Assembly: GCA_913045315.1 (NCBI GenBank)
Contig: CAJWQJ010000010.1
Location: 1 to 64,000 of the forward strand
Source of the DNA: an uncultured Chloroflexota bacterium
GTDB lineage: Bacteria > Chloroflexota > Dehalococcoidia > Lucifugimonadales > UBA1127
Direction of reading: 5' to 3'
Length of the DNA: 64,000 bases
A program made the position numbers and the translations under genes. Positions within the stretch are counted from its first letter, which is position 1, and each line of letters starts with the position of its first letter. Under the pieces are notes generated by a model. It saw only the letters and a program-made list of their open reading frames with translations. It searched no databases and was not told where the DNA came from. Positions 34,978 to 44,707 of the stretch are shown piece by piece.

Positions 34978-35376
34978 TTACCCTACTAACTCAATAACCG
35001 AAATAGGTGCAGCATCTCCAGTACGATGACCAAGCTTTACAACTCTTGTATATCCGCCAGCTCGATCTTTATACCTAGAAGCGAGATCGTCAAATACTTT
35101 CCGTATTACAACGTTATCTTGTATAAAAGCAAATGCTTGACGTCTCAAATGTACTGCTTTAGCTCTATTCTCAGGAGTATCTCCTTGATCAAGAACTCTA
35201 GCTGCTCTGCAACCTAAGGAAATAATTTTTTCAGCAACAGGCCTAGTAGCTTTTGCTTTTGCTTCAGTCGTCTTAATTTGTTCATGCAAGACTAAAGATC
35301 TAACTAGACCTTTCATAATAGCATTTCTATGACCTTGGCCATGACCAAATTTTTTCCCAGCCCGTAGATGAGCCAT
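34978..35376 (-). CDS. rplQ: Ribosomal protein L17
   Basis: A 132-residue L17, near the exit tunnel on the 50S. AHLRAGKKFGHGQGHRNAIMKGLVRSL and IKTTEAKAKATRPVAEKII are the family signatures. The C-terminal part is slightly longer than E. coli's core. It follows rpoA by 33 nt. Confidence 0.97.
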   Translation of the reverse strand: MAHLRAGKKFGHGQGHRNAIMKGLVRSLVLHEQIKTTEAKAKATRPVAEKIISLGCRAARVLDQGDTPENRAKAVHLRRQAFAFIQDNVVIRKVFDDLASRYKDRAGGYTRVVKLGHRTGDAAPISVIELVG

Positions 35377-35409
35377 TTTATATCGACCTCCTGAAATTTA
35401 TTTGATAAA

Positions 35410-36444
35410 TCATTCTTCTAAACCTTCATCAATTTCAGTTTTAAATGAATCTGAAAGAATTGTATTTTCAAACATATATTCTCTTTCCTGAAAACAAGCG
35501 ATAAGTTCATTGAACGATCTTTCACCAAAGTTTCGAACTTTCATTAATTCGTCCTGCGTACGCTCCAGAATATCTCCCACAGTTTTTAAGCCTGCTCGTC
35601 GTAAACTATTCTGAGTTCGCGAACTAAGTTCTAATCGTTCAATAGTCATGTTGTATATGTCTGGAGGAACTATAGTATCAGATTGATCAATCACTTCAGG
35701 TTCCAAATCTCCAACATTAGCAAACAATGTTAGATGTTCTTCTATAATTGAAGATGCTTGCTTTAAAACTTCATCTGGACCGATTGTACCGTCAGTCCAA
35801 ATTTCTAACACTAATCTCTCATAATCAGTAAATTGCCCTACACGTGTACGTTCAACAAAGTAATTAACTCTGCGAACAGGTGTAAATATTGCATCTACTG
35901 ACATAGTACCTATTGGAAGGCCAGTGTCGGGACTAGCTGGTATATAACCAGTTCCAGACTCAACATTAAACTCTATATCAAGGTTACCTTCAGACGAATC
36001 AAGAGTGCCTATCAACAATTCAGGATTAACAATTTCAAAATCTGCCGGAACTTCTATATCACTTGCACGTATTTCACCAGGTCCATTTACAACCAGGCGC
36101 ATTCTTCCCTCTCGTCGTTCAGTAATTGGTTTCAACCGTATTTGTTTAACTCTTTGTAATAATTCCATCATGTCCTCTTTTAGGTGAGGCATTGAAGAAT
36201 ATTCTTGCACCATATTTTCTACACGAATCCAAGTAACGGATAGTCCAGGTATTGAATTTAACAAAACTCTACGAATTGGATTACCTATCGTAGTTGCGTA
36301 ACCACGTTCCAATGGTTCTAGAACAAATCGCCCATAAGTATCCGACATTTCTATCATATACACACGAGGATTAGGAGTCGTAACTTCTGAATCTAATTTA
36401 CTAGTAACCCCTATCGGCATGAAAGCTTCCAACTTAATCACCAT
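35410..36444 (-). CDS. rpoA: RNA polymerase alpha subunit
   Basis: 344 residues. The N-terminal assembly domain has YGRFVLEPLERGYATTIGNPIRRVLL and the dimerisation helices. The linker is about 20 residues, and the C-terminal domain has the ELSSRTQNSLRRAGLKTVGD helix-hairpin-helix region that contacts UP elements and activators. It follows rpsD, and rplQ comes next, the standard alpha-operon order. A downstream ATG at residue 9 is an alternative start. Confidence 0.97.
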   Translation of the reverse strand: MVIKLEAFMPIGVTSKLDSEVTTPNPRVYMIEMSDTYGRFVLEPLERGYATTIGNPIRRVLLNSIPGLSVTWIRVENMVQEYSSMPHLKEDMMELLQRVKQIRLKPITERREGRMRLVVNGPGEIRASDIEVPADFEIVNPELLIGTLDSSEGNLDIEFNVESGTGYIPASPDTGLPIGTMSVDAIFTPVRRVNYFVERTRVGQFTDYERLVLEIWTDGTIGPDEVLKQASSIIEEHLTLFANVGDLEPEVIDQSDTIVPPDIYNMTIERLELSSRTQNSLRRAGLKTVGDILERTQDELMKVRNFGERSFNELIACFQEREYMFENTILSDSFKTEIDEGLEE

Positions 36445-36465
36445 TCCTTCTATAATCGAAAATAA

Positions 36466-37092
36466 CTAACGTGAATAAAACTCAACAATAAGCCTAGTAT
36501 CAACAGTAACATCAATATCACCAGTTTCTGGCAAACTAACAACTCTGCCAGTCAATTGATCATGATTAACATCTAACCATCTAGGAACCACACGTTTAAT
36601 TCCTGATGCTTTGACATTTTGTGCAAATTCCCTTTGTCCCGAAACTGGCTTCCAACCAATAACATCACCCGCACGTACAATAAATGACGGAATATCTACT
36701 TTTTTGCCATTTACAGTAATATGCCCGTGACGAACAAATTGTCGACTTTGATTTCGTGAATCAGCAAAATTGGATCTGTACACAACATTATCTAGTCTTC
36801 GTTCCAAAAGTTGCAAAAGATATTGACCCGTAATTCCAGGTTGTCTTTGTGCTTCATTCATATTTCGAAGAAATTGACCCTCACGAATACCATATGTATA
36901 TCTAACCTTTTGTTTCTCACGGAGTCTTACCGAATAATCCGAAGGTCTCCTACGAGAAGGCCTTTGAACTCCAGGCGGTCTTCTTCTTTTCTCAACTGAA
37001 CATTTAGGGGTATAGCAACGATCCCCCTTTAAATAAAGTTTGTCTCCTACTTGCCGGCACAACCTACATACCGGTCCTGTATAACGTCCCAT
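36466..37092 (-). CDS. rpsD: Ribosomal protein S4 (zinc-binding form)
   Basis: A 208-residue S4 from ATG 37092 (MGRYTGPVCRLCRQ), preceded by AGGAG at 5-6 nt. Starting upstream at 37131 would create a non-conserved extension into rpsK. The four-cysteine zinc site is present (Cys9, Cys12, Cys26, Cys31). The S4 domain (RLDNVVYRSNFADSRNQSRQFVRHGHITVNG) lies about residues 95-130. S4 nucleates 30S assembly and often autoregulates its operon. Confidence 0.96.
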   Translation of the reverse strand: MGRYTGPVCRLCRQVGDKLYLKGDRCYTPKCSVEKRRRPPGVQRPSRRRPSDYSVRLREKQKVRYTYGIREGQFLRNMNEAQRQPGITGQYLLQLLERRLDNVVYRSNFADSRNQSRQFVRHGHITVNGKKVDIPSFIVRAGDVIGWKPVSGQREFAQNVKASGIKRVVPRWLDVNHDQLTGRVVSLPETGDIDVTVDTRLIVEFYSR

Positions 37093-37100
37093 TCTTACTC

Positions 37101-37484
37101 CTAAACTCGTCTTCTCTTTGGTGGTCGACAACCATTATGAGGTTCTGGTGTAACATCACGAATACCACTTATTTCCAAACCAACACCTTCTAAAGATCTT
37201 ATTGCTGCTTCTCGTCCTGGACCTGGACCTTTTACAAAAACCTCAATCTGCTTAAGTCCTTGATCCATACTTTTCTTACCAGCCAGCTCAGCAGCACGTC
37301 CTGCAGCAAAAGCAGTGCTCTTTCTTGAACCTTTATATCCGGCTGTTCCAGCACTACCCCAAGACAAAACAGAGCCACCAGTATCTGTTAATGTCACGAT
37401 GGTATTGTTAAATGTAGACATAATATATGCCCGACCCACTGGTACCGATTTGCGTTCTCTTCGACGTCCACTTCTCTTAGCCAT
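37101..37484 (-). CDS. rpsK: Ribosomal protein S11
   Basis: A 127-residue S11 of the 30S platform, with [39 protein letters not shown] and the C-terminal [20 protein letters not shown]. It lies 28 nt after rpsM, and rpsD starts 8 nt after its stop. Confidence 0.97.
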   Translation of the reverse strand: MAKRSGRRRERKSVPVGRAYIMSTFNNTIVTLTDTGGSVLSWGSAGTAGYKGSRKSTAFAAGRAAELAGKKSMDQGLKQIEVFVKGPGPGREAAIRSLEGVGLEISGIRDVTPEPHNGCRPPKRRRV

Positions 37485-37512
37485 AAATCACCTATTATTC
37501 TAATTCCTCTTA

Positions 37513-37881
37513 CTACTTGCCTCTACCCGCAACTGTCTTTTTTGGTCCTTTGCGAGTTCGAGCATTTGTCTTAGATCTCTGACCATGAACTGGAAGTCCA
37601 CGAACATGTCTAGATCCCTCATAACTTCTAATATCAATTTTCCTACGAATATTTAATTGGGTTTGCCGACGCAAATCACCTTCTAAGGTAAAACTTTTTT
37701 CAACAACATCTCTTAGTTGAGCAAGTTGTCCTTCATCAATATCTTGGACTTTAGGATTCCCTGATATCGAAACCTCTTCCACTACTTTTTTTGCTAATGA
37801 AGGGCCAATACCATATATTGATCTCAATGCTATTTCAACCCTCTTACCATCAGGTATATTAACTCCAGCAATAAGTGCCAC
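37513..37881 (-). CDS. rpsM: Ribosomal protein S13
   Basis: A 122-residue S13 of the 30S head contacting P-site tRNA. The N-terminal ALIAGVNIPDGKRVEIALRSIYGIG and the C-terminal HVRGLPVHGQRSKTNARTRKG are diagnostic. It follows the very short rpmJ gene by 19 nt. Confidence 0.97.
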   Translation of the reverse strand: MALIAGVNIPDGKRVEIALRSIYGIGPSLAKKVVEEVSISGNPKVQDIDEGQLAQLRDVVEKSFTLEGDLRRQTQLNIRRKIDIRSYEGSRHVRGLPVHGQRSKTNARTRKGPKKTVAGRGK

Positions 37882-37900
37882 TTATCATCCTCCCTAATAT

Positions 37901-38014
37901 TTATCCTTGACGTTGTTTATGTCTGGGATTTATGCAAATAACTCTTGCTCTTCCTTGTCGTCGGATAATCCTACAGTTTTCACATCTTTTTCTAATTGAT
38001 GCTTTCGATTGCAT
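37901..38014 (-). CDS. rpmJ: Ribosomal protein L36 (zinc form)
   Basis: A 37-residue L36 fills the gap between infA and rpsM. The zinc ligands Cys11, Cys14, Cys27 and His32 are in place ([26 protein letters not shown]). The N terminus reads MQSKASI rather than the usual MKVRASV. AGGTGG lies 8 nt upstream of the ATG. Confidence 0.95.
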   Translation of the reverse strand: MQSKASIRKRCENCRIIRRQGRARVICINPRHKQRQG

Positions 38015-38037
38015 CTCAAATACCACCTATTCAATGT

Positions 38038-38256
38038 TTATCTGAATCTATAAGTTACTCTTCCTCTAGTCAAATCATATGGAGACAATTCTACAAGAAC
38101 ACGATCGCCAGGCAAAACACGGATAAAATGCATACGCATTTTTCCTGAAGCGTGAGCCAATACCTCATGATCATTTGCTAATCTTACCTTAAACATGGCA
38201 TTGGGTAATGTTTCTTCAATTGTTCCTTCTACTTCAATATTCGATTTTTTTGACAT
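38038..38256 (-). CDS. infA: Translation initiation factor IF-1
   Basis: A 72-residue OB-fold factor that binds the 30S A site during initiation. The family blocks [18 protein letters not shown] and [34 protein letters not shown] are complete. ATG 38256 is chosen because GTGAG is correctly spaced; an ATG two codons upstream is too close. It lies 24 nt downstream of map, and rpmJ follows. Confidence 0.96.
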   Translation of the reverse strand: MSKKSNIEVEGTIEETLPNAMFKVRLANDHEVLAHASGKMRMHFIRVLPGDRVLVELSPYDLTRGRVTYRFR

Positions 38257-38280
38257 TATCATCTCACTTTGATGTTTAAC

Positions 38281-39045
38281 CTACACTACAGTAGTTAATT
38301 CAGCTCCATCTTGAGTAACAATCATTGTATGTTCAAAATGAGCAGAAAGTTTTCTGTCTGCTGTAACAACAGTCCAATTATCTTCCAAAACCTCTGTCTT
38401 CCAAGTGCCTATATTCAACATCGGTTCTATAGCGATTGCCATTCCTTCACGAAGTATCATCCCGCGACCAGGTGTTCCATAATTAGGAACCGCAGGGTCT
38501 TCATGTAATGCTCGCCCGATTCCATGTCCAACATATTCACGAACCACTGAATAACCTAGTCCTTCAGCATAACCTTGTATGGTGGATCCAATATCACCTA
38601 ATCTCACACCAGGAGCAACTGTTTCGATAGCAATCTTAAGAGCATTTCGCGTTGAATCTATTAATCCCATTGCTTCGTCTGTTACTTCACCAACCGCAAA
38701 AGTTATTGCATGATCAGAATACATCCCTTCAATTATGGCTCCAATATCGATTTTTACCAAATCACCAGATTTAAGAACACGATCACTAGGTATGCCATGT
38801 ACAATTTCTTCGTTGATTGAAGTACAAATTGTAGCAGGAAACCCATATAATCCCAAAAAAGCTGGTTTTGCACCCATAGCCCGAATCTCTTGTGATGCTA
38901 TAGAATCCAAAAATGCCGTAGTTACTCCAGGCTTAATAGAATCAGCAATTTTTTCTAGCACAATAGCAACAATACGACCAGCCTCCTTCATCGAAGCTAT
39001 CTCATGCTTTGATTTTATCGTTACTCCATTTTTAGAACTAACCAA
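38281..39045 (-). CDS. map: Methionine aminopeptidase, type I
   Basis: A 254-residue metalloprotease that removes initiator methionine. The metal ligands are visible in KIDIGAIIEGMYSDHAITF (two Asp), YVGHGIGRALHEDP (His) and the AIEPM / EHTMIVT glutamates. No N-terminal zinc or SH3 extension is present, so it is subtype Ia. It lies between adk and infA, the conserved spc-operon order. Confidence 0.97.
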   Translation of the reverse strand: MVSSKNGVTIKSKHEIASMKEAGRIVAIVLEKIADSIKPGVTTAFLDSIASQEIRAMGAKPAFLGLYGFPATICTSINEEIVHGIPSDRVLKSGDLVKIDIGAIIEGMYSDHAITFAVGEVTDEAMGLIDSTRNALKIAIETVAPGVRLGDIGSTIQGYAEGLGYSVVREYVGHGIGRALHEDPAVPNYGTPGRGMILREGMAIAIEPMLNIGTWKTEVLEDNWTVVTADRKLSAHFEHTMIVTQDGAELTTVV

Positions 39046-39074
39046 AAACTAACTCCCCGTAAAAACCATTATCG

Positions 39075-39689
39075 TCACTTTATTGCGTTCAAGAGATCAT
39101 TTGTAACTACATTAATTTCATTAGTGCCATCGATATTTTTTAATTTCCCCTGTAATTGATAATATTCAATTAGAGGAGAAGTTTGTGACTCATATACTTT
39201 TAATCTATTAATAACTGCTTCAGCCTTATCATCATCTCGTTGGTAAAGTCCTTCATGTCCACAATTTTGAGTTTCCCAAGGAGCAAAGGGTCTTTGGCAA
39301 GTCTCACAAAGACGTCTATTAGCAATTCTTTCAACAAGATGGCCATTAGGAACCTCAATAAGGAGAACGAAATCTATTCCTGATTCACCCAAGTGTCCAT
39401 CCAATGTTTTAGCTTGAACCTCTGTCCTAGGAAATCCATCCAACACTGCACCCTTAAGCGCATCCTCTTCAGATATCCTATCTAAAACCATTCGTATTAC
39501 TAGATCGTCAGGAACCAAAGCACCCGTTTCCATATATGTCTTTGCTTCATTACCCAGGTCAGTTCCCTTAGCCTGATGTTCCCTTAATAAATCACCAGAA
39601 GCAACATGAACAAGTCCTAAAGATTCAGCAATATACTTAGCTTGGGTTCCTTTCCCAGCACCTGGGGGACCAAGCAAAACAATTAACAT
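39075..39689 (-). CDS. adk: Adenylate kinase
   Basis: A 204-residue kinase converting AMP and ATP to two ADP. P-loop GPPGAGKGT (residues 7-15), LDGFPRTEVQA (AMP site), and a lid carrying a zinc-type cysteine set (CETCQRPF with a further Cys-Gly-His) are seen. The lid is slightly shorter than the E. coli long form and not fully canonical (C-x2-C ... C-x-H). It sits between secY and map. Confidence 0.96.
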   Translation of the reverse strand: MLIVLLGPPGAGKGTQAKYIAESLGLVHVASGDLLREHQAKGTDLGNEAKTYMETGALVPDDLVIRMVLDRISEEDALKGAVLDGFPRTEVQAKTLDGHLGESGIDFVLLIEVPNGHLVERIANRRLCETCQRPFAPWETQNCGHEGLYQRDDDKAEAVINRLKVYESQTSPLIEYYQLQGKLKNIDGTNEINVVTNDLLNAIK

Positions 39690-39720
39690 TTACGTACCAC
39701 CTTACTATGAATGACAATAT

Positions 39721-41061
39721 TCATTTAATAAATCCTTCATATCTTCGCATAAGTAATTGAGATTCTAATTGCCTCATAAAATCTAAGGCTACCCCAACAA
39801 CTATAAGCATAGCCGTGCTGCTCAAGCTAAGTGCCTGAACATCGGTAAAAAGAGTCGCGAAGTAAGGAATTATTGCTACAAATCCTAAAAATAAAGCACC
39901 ACCCCAACTAACCCGCATAAGTGTACGTTGCAGATATTCTGCTGTAGGTTGTCCAGGTCTGATTCCCGGAATAAATCCACCCTGTTTTTGTAGATTTTCT
40001 GAAAGATTCATTTGAGAAAAAGTAACCATGGTATAAAACAATGCGAATAATACAACCAAAATAAATAAAATAAGCCAATAAAAAAAACTTGAGGGATCAA
40101 AAGCAGACGCAATTCCTTGGGAAAAACGAGAAAGAATACCTGTGTCGCCTGGAATTACAAAATAACTAGCAATAGTAGCTGGAAGAATTATAACTGCAAA
40201 AGCAAAAATCAATGGAATCATTCCAGCAGAATTTATTCTTAACGGTATAAAAGATGTTCCTGCGGCCCTACGTGCAACACCTCCACGGAAAACAGTTCGT
40301 CCGTACTGTACAGGTATTTTACGTTGTGCTTCCGTGAACACTACAATTAGATAAATGATCAAAAGAGCAATGCCAACAAGTAATATCAATCCTGTCGGAT
40401 CCGAATCACCTAAAAACCCCTGTTCAATTATTCCGGGAAGACCTGCAACAATCCCCGCAAATATAATCATTGAAATACCATTCCCAATACCTCGCTCAGT
40501 GATTTGCTCTCCAAGCCAAACCAAAAAAATCGTTCCTGCGGCCATGGAAATTATTATAGGAATTATTGGAGGTATTGGCCCTCCTCCAAGGTCACTAGGT
40601 AAAACACCAGCACGTTGCAAAAGCATGACTTGCCCATAACCTTGGGCAAGTGCAATCGGGACTGTTGCATAGTGGGTAATTTGATTTATCTTTTGTCTTC
40701 CATATTCACCCTCTTTAGATAATGCTTTCAATTGCGGAATTACGGGGACCATCAGCTGCATAATTATTGAGGAAGTTATATAAGGATAAACGCCCATTGC
40801 TGCTACACTAAGATTTCGAAGTGCACCACCACTGAACATGTCAAGAAATCCAAGCAACTGTCCAAATTCACCAGTAAAAAGTGCCGATAATGCTGCTCTG
40901 TCTACTCCTGGGACAGGAACATGAGCAACAAATCTATAAACTACTAGTAATCCAAGCGTAAATAATATTCTAGTTCGAAGGTCAGGAACTCTAAAGGCAT
41001 CAAAAGCTGCCTGTAGAAGATAGGGCCTAGAAGAAGTGTTTCCAGATCTAGACTGCATCAT
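39721..41061 (-). CDS. secY: Preprotein translocase channel subunit SecY
   Basis: A 446-residue protein with ten predicted membrane helices, the protein-conducting channel of the Sec system. Signatures are PYITSSIIMQLMVPVIPQLKALSKEGE (with the plug region just before), QITERGIGNGISMIIFAGI and GFIPGIRPGQPTAEYLQ. Its start overlaps the end of rplO by 14 nt, so the two are translationally coupled. Confidence 0.97.
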   Translation of the reverse strand: MMQSRSGNTSSRPYLLQAAFDAFRVPDLRTRILFTLGLLVVYRFVAHVPVPGVDRAALSALFTGEFGQLLGFLDMFSGGALRNLSVAAMGVYPYITSSIIMQLMVPVIPQLKALSKEGEYGRQKINQITHYATVPIALAQGYGQVMLLQRAGVLPSDLGGGPIPPIIPIIISMAAGTIFLVWLGEQITERGIGNGISMIIFAGIVAGLPGIIEQGFLGDSDPTGLILLVGIALLIIYLIVVFTEAQRKIPVQYGRTVFRGGVARRAAGTSFIPLRINSAGMIPLIFAFAVIILPATIASYFVIPGDTGILSRFSQGIASAFDPSSFFYWLILFILVVLFALFYTMVTFSQMNLSENLQKQGGFIPGIRPGQPTAEYLQRTLMRVSWGGALFLGFVAIIPYFATLFTDVQALSLSSTAMLIVVGVALDFMRQLESQLLMRRYEGFIK

Positions 41062-41536
41062 TCACCTTTCTAGCTATCGAAGAAGAGTGAATTTCATCGA
41101 CGGTACCACCATTTGCAATAATTTGCTGTTTGGCATTCGCAGAAAAACTATGAGCAGTAATTGTTAAATTCATATCAAAATTTCTACCTGCAAGGACCTT
41201 TACCGGAATCCGAGTATTTTTAATTAATCCTGACTGTAAAAGTTTTTCTGGATCAACATGATCTCCAGTCTCAAAATAATTTTGAAGCCTTTCTAAGTTT
41301 ACAGTTACATATTTTTTGCTGAATATATTTGTAAATCCTCTACGAGTAGGCAGTCTTTTTATTAATGGAAGTTGACCTCCTTCAAATCCTGGAACTGGTC
41401 CAGAACCAGATCTGGATTTTTGACCTTTCATACCTCTTCCAGAATAATTCCCACTACCACTACCATTTCCTCTTCCAAGGCGTTTAGTGTTTTTTTTGGC
41501 TCCCTTAGGAGCATTGATTTCGTGTTGTTTTACCAT
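41048..41536 (-). CDS. rplO: Ribosomal protein L15
   Basis: A 162-residue L15 with the glycine-rich RNA-binding N terminus (GRGNGSGSGNYSGRGMKGQKSRSG), GFEGGQLPLIKRLPTRRGF and a C-terminal globular domain. It is followed by secY with a 14-nt overlap. Confidence 0.96.
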   Translation of the reverse strand: MVKQHEINAPKGAKKNTKRLGRGNGSGSGNYSGRGMKGQKSRSGSGPVPGFEGGQLPLIKRLPTRRGFTNIFSKKYVTVNLERLQNYFETGDHVDPEKLLQSGLIKNTRIPVKVLAGRNFDMNLTITAHSFSANAKQQIIANGGTVDEIHSSSIARKVNDAV

Positions 41537-41556
41537 GCATCACCACTCAAATCTTT

Positions 41557-41742
41557 CTATTCAGCTACTTCTTCAACAGCAATTAAGTGACTTACTTTAT
41601 GAATCATACCTCTTACTATTGGGGTATCATGACGAATAACACTATGATTCAAACGACGCAAACCAAGAGATTTAATGGTAGCTCTTTGATCTCTTTCATA
41701 CCCTATATAGCTTTTTTTCCATGTAATTTTCAATTGACTCAT
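41557..41742 (-). CDS. rpmD: Ribosomal protein L30
   Basis: A 61-residue L30 (LKITWKKSYIGYERDQRATIKSLGLRRLN, then the VRGMIHKVSHLI block), typical length. It lies between rpsE and rplO, as in other spc operons. Many lineages have lost it, but it is intact here. Confidence 0.94.
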   Translation of the reverse strand: MSQLKITWKKSYIGYERDQRATIKSLGLRRLNHSVIRHDTPIVRGMIHKVSHLIAVEEVAE

Positions 41743-41774
41743 ATTAAATCACCTAATTAATCGGTTATATATTC

Positions 41775-42299
41775 CTATTCAGCTAGTGAGAACTTTTTCC
41801 TATGTTCGATTGCAGTTTGTGGATCACGAATCATAGCTAAAGCTTCCAAGGTAGCTCTGGCAAGATTAATAGGGTTAGGATTTCCCTTTGATTTTGTAAG
41901 AATATCTTTGATGCCAGCCAGTTCCATAATGGCTCGAACAGTAGCACCAGCAACAACTCCAGTACCATTTACTGCTGGTTTAAGTAAAACGTATGAAGCT
42001 CTATATTTAGCAATAATTTCATGGGGCAATGTTGTGCCTGCTAATGGAATAGATATCAAATTCCTTCGAGCATTCGCCTCGCCCTTCCTTACTGCATCAG
42101 GCACAGCCTCAGCTTTTCCTAATCCCAAGCCAATAATTCCCTGACCATCCCCTACAGCAACAAGAGCATTAAAACGAAGATTTTTACCCCCAGCAGTCAC
42201 CTTGGATATTCGCCTAATCAGTATTACTCTGTCATTAAGTTGTAATATATTATCGGAAGATACTTTTGGTTTTAAGTTATATGCAGCTTTCTTAGTCAT
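41775..42299 (-). CDS. rpsE: Ribosomal protein S5
   Basis: A 174-residue S5 with the double-stranded RNA-binding domain (NDRVILIRRISKVTAGGKNLRFNALVAVGDG) and the C-terminal domain (KPAVNGTGVVAGATVRAIMELAGIKDILTKSKG). It acts in decoding accuracy. Its start overlaps the rplR stop by 1 nt (TAATG). Confidence 0.97.
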   Translation of the reverse strand: MTKKAAYNLKPKVSSDNILQLNDRVILIRRISKVTAGGKNLRFNALVAVGDGQGIIGLGLGKAEAVPDAVRKGEANARRNLISIPLAGTTLPHEIIAKYRASYVLLKPAVNGTGVVAGATVRAIMELAGIKDILTKSKGNPNPINLARATLEALAMIRDPQTAIEHRKKFSLAE

Positions 42300-42700
42300 T
42301 AAAACACCAAGCCTTGTTCTCTGGCTCCATCAGCCAAGGCTTGAACTCTTCCATGATATGCATATCCACCTCGATCAAATACTACTTCATTTATTCCAGC
42401 ATTCTTTGCTTTCTGAGCTATAAGAGTACCAACCATGTTAGCCACTTCTTTCTTTGTTTTACCAACACAGTCGTTTTTAATTAAAGTATCCATATCAGAA
42501 GCTGCCAAAATTGTGTGTCCTTTATTGTCATCTATTATCTGTGCAGTCATATGATTTAGACTACGAAAAACACAAAGTCTAGGTCGAAATTCAGTTCCAT
42601 GAACCTTTTTCCTCACCCTAATATGACGAATTTTACGTTTGGCCCAAGCATTTTTTGCCTTGCCTTTGTATCTAAGTGACCTAATAGAAAGTATTTTCAC
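42299..42700 (-). CDS. rplR: Ribosomal protein L18
   Basis: A 133-residue L18, a 5S rRNA-binding protein. [35 protein letters not shown] and the C-terminal [24 protein letters not shown] are diagnostic. It shares 1 nt with rpsE. Confidence 0.97.
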   Translation of the reverse strand: MKILSIRSLRYKGKAKNAWAKRKIRHIRVRKKVHGTEFRPRLCVFRSLNHMTAQIIDDNKGHTILAASDMDTLIKNDCVGKTKKEVANMVGTLIAQKAKNAGINEVVFDRGGYAYHGRVQALADGAREQGLVF

Positions 42701-42714
42701 GAATTTTTCCCCTT

Positions 42715-43290
42715 TTACTTCCTAGCAGCAGCTTTGCCTGGTTTTAATCGAACTTGTTCATCTGAATATCGAATGCCTTTTCCTTTGTATGGTTCAGGAG
42801 GTCTAATATTTCGTATATCTGCTGCAACTTGACCAACCTTCTGTTTATCCATGCCTGATATGAGAATACGTGTAGGGCTTTCAGCAACCAAACTAACATC
42901 ATCCGGAGGATTAAATACAACTGGATGACTAAAGCCCAATTGTAAATTTAACCCATCTCCAGATTGTTCGGCCCGATAACCAGTGCCAACAATATCCAAG
43001 GTTTTCCTAAAGCCATCAGTAACGCCAATTACCATATTCTGTATTAAGGCTCTAGTAAGACCTTGTAGAGCTCTATGTTTTCTTAAGTCCGAAGCTCTCT
43101 CAATCAGTACTACGCCATCTGTATGTTTTATAGTCACATCGCTATGAAACATCTGACTCAGAGAACCACTAGGACCTTTAACTGTTACTAAATTCTCATG
43201 ACCTAAAGTTAATTCGACATTGCTTCCCAATATAATTGGCTTAGATCCAATTCGAGCAACAACTGTTTTTTTAGTTGCTTTTGAAACCAT
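42715..43290 (-). CDS. rplF: Ribosomal protein L6
   Basis: A 191-residue L6 with two similar domains ([14 protein letters not shown] and the second-repeat [13 protein letters not shown]), ending [27 protein letters not shown] 43290 is chosen because GGAGGAG lies 8 nt upstream; an ATG nine codons earlier has no site. Confidence 0.96.
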   Translation of the reverse strand: MVSKATKKTVVARIGSKPIILGSNVELTLGHENLVTVKGPSGSLSQMFHSDVTIKHTDGVVLIERASDLRKHRALQGLTRALIQNMVIGVTDGFRKTLDIVGTGYRAEQSGDGLNLQLGFSHPVVFNPPDDVSLVAESPTRILISGMDKQKVGQVAADIRNIRPPEPYKGKGIRYSDEQVRLKPGKAAARK

Positions 43291-43317
43291 TATCTTGGCT
43301 CCTCCATATATATCCAT

Positions 43318-43719
43318 TTACCAGACATGGCACACCACTTCTCCACCAAGACCTCGACGCCATGCCTCTTTACCAGTAACCAACCCTTGTGATGTGGTAA
43401 TTATTGATGTCCCCAAACCTGCATATACCTTAGGAATATTAGTTTTATTTACATAAATCCTTAATCCCGGTTTACTTATCCTTTTAATTCCTTGAATTAA
43501 AGGGATATTACTATCATCATATGCAAGCTTGATTTCAAGCATAGGAAACCCACTATTTTCTACAGATTTATAGGCTTTTATGTAGCCCTCATCTTTAAGA
43601 ATTTTAGCTATCTGAAACTTCATTTTTGACATAGGTATTAAAACTGATTCGTGTTTAACAATCAGTGCATTTCTAACACGTGTTAGCATGTCTGCAATTG
43701 GATCAGTAATTCCGCTCAA
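43318..43719 (-). CDS. rpsH: Ribosomal protein S8
   Basis: A 133-residue S8, a primary 16S-binding protein. TDPIADMLTRVRNALIVKHESVLIPMSKMK at the N terminus and STSIITTSQGLVTGKEAWRRGLGGEVVCHVW (written here in part) at the C terminus match the family. It lies between rpsN and rplF. Confidence 0.97.
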   Translation of the reverse strand: MSGITDPIADMLTRVRNALIVKHESVLIPMSKMKFQIAKILKDEGYIKAYKSVENSGFPMLEIKLAYDDSNIPLIQGIKRISKPGLRIYVNKTNIPKVYAGLGTSIITTSQGLVTGKEAWRRGLGGEVVCHVW

Positions 43720-43741
43720 AAATCCTCCTAATAAATCTCAT

Positions 43742-44047
43742 TTACCAACTTGCTTTTCGAACACCAGGCAAAAGACCCTTAAGTGCCAAATCACGAAAAG
43801 CTATCCTCGATAAACCAAAATATCTTATATACCCTCTTGGTCTTCCACTTACCGCACATCTGTTCGTTATACGATTCGGATGAGAATTTCTTGGTAGTTT
43901 GGCCAAACGTCTTCTTGCATCCGCTCGTTCTTCATTCGTTAACTTAAGATCAGAAGCAATATTTTTAAGGTTTTCTCTTCTTTCTGCATAACGAACAGAC
44001 ATTCTTTTTCTGCGTTCATTTCTTGCAATTGCAGATGTTTTAGCCAT
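43742..44047 (-). CDS. rpsN: Ribosomal protein S14 (long, zinc-free form)
   Basis: A 101-residue S14 with [14 protein letters not shown] and [40 protein letters not shown]. It lacks the four-cysteine zinc ribbon, so it is the long C-minus type, in contrast to the zinc-binding S4 and L36 in the same operon. It lies between rplE and rpsH. Confidence 0.96.
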   Translation of the reverse strand: MAKTSAIARNERRKRMSVRYAERRENLKNIASDLKLTNEERADARRRLAKLPRNSHPNRITNRCAVSGRPRGYIRYFGLSRIAFRDLALKGLLPGVRKASW

Positions 44048-44072
44048 TAAAAACCTCCCCGATCAATCATCA

Positions 44073-44699
44073 TCATTGCTGCACCCTAGCAAGAGGCATG
44101 CCCATTAATTCCAAAAGTTTACTGCCTTCCTTATCGGATTTAGCAGTAGTAATAATATTTACCTGTAATCCTCTCATTCTATCAACTTGGTTATAGTCTA
44201 TTTCAGGAAAAACTATTTGCTCAGTTATACCAAGTGAGTAATTACCACGCCCATCAAAAGCAGAACGAGGTATCCCTCTGAAGTCTCTAATTCGAGGTAA
44301 AGCCGTATTGAAAAGTTTATCTAGAAATATATACATTCGTTTACCTCTTAGAGTTGTCATCACACCTATTTCCTGACCTTCTCTAAGCTTAAATCTTGCT
44401 ACTGATCGTTTCGCTTTGGTAGCTACTGGTTTTTGACCAGTAATTATAGTTATGTCACTCGTAGCCGACTCCAAAGCCCTTGCATTAGTTAAGGCTTCCC
44501 CTAAACCAACGTTAACAACAACTTTTGTCACTTTAGGAACCATCATTATATTTGAATATTCAAACTCTTTAACAAGCTCTTCAATAACTTTTTCTCTATA
44601 GAGATTAAGTAATCTAGGTGTTGAGTTTCTACTCTCAAGATTTGAACTATTTTCTTTTTTTGCAGAAGATTTTCTGCTATTAATTTTGTTTGTGCTCAC
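44073..44699 (-). CDS. rplE: Ribosomal protein L5 with N-terminal extension
   Basis: A 208-residue L5, a 5S rRNA-binding protein. The core starts near residue 29 (RLLNLYREKVIEELVKEF), with MMVPKVTKVVVNVGLGEA, TGQKPVATKAKRSVARFKLREG and GNYSLGITEQIVFPEIDYNQV. About 28 additional Ser/Asn/Lys-rich residues precede the normal start and look disordered. No better-placed internal start codon is obvious. Confidence 0.95.
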   Translation of the reverse strand: MSTNKINSRKSSAKKENSSNLESRNSTPRLLNLYREKVIEELVKEFEYSNIMMVPKVTKVVVNVGLGEALTNARALESATSDITIITGQKPVATKAKRSVARFKLREGQEIGVMTTLRGKRMYIFLDKLFNTALPRIRDFRGIPRSAFDGRGNYSLGITEQIVFPEIDYNQVDRMRGLQVNIITTAKSDKEGSKLLELMGMPLARVQQ

Positions 44700-44707
44700 T
44701 TAATTTC

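Noticed and set aside
36466-37131. Longer start for rpsD at 37131
   Set aside because: It adds 13 non-conserved residues overlapping rpsK, whereas ATG 37092 has AGGAG and the conserved MGRYTGPVCRLCR start.
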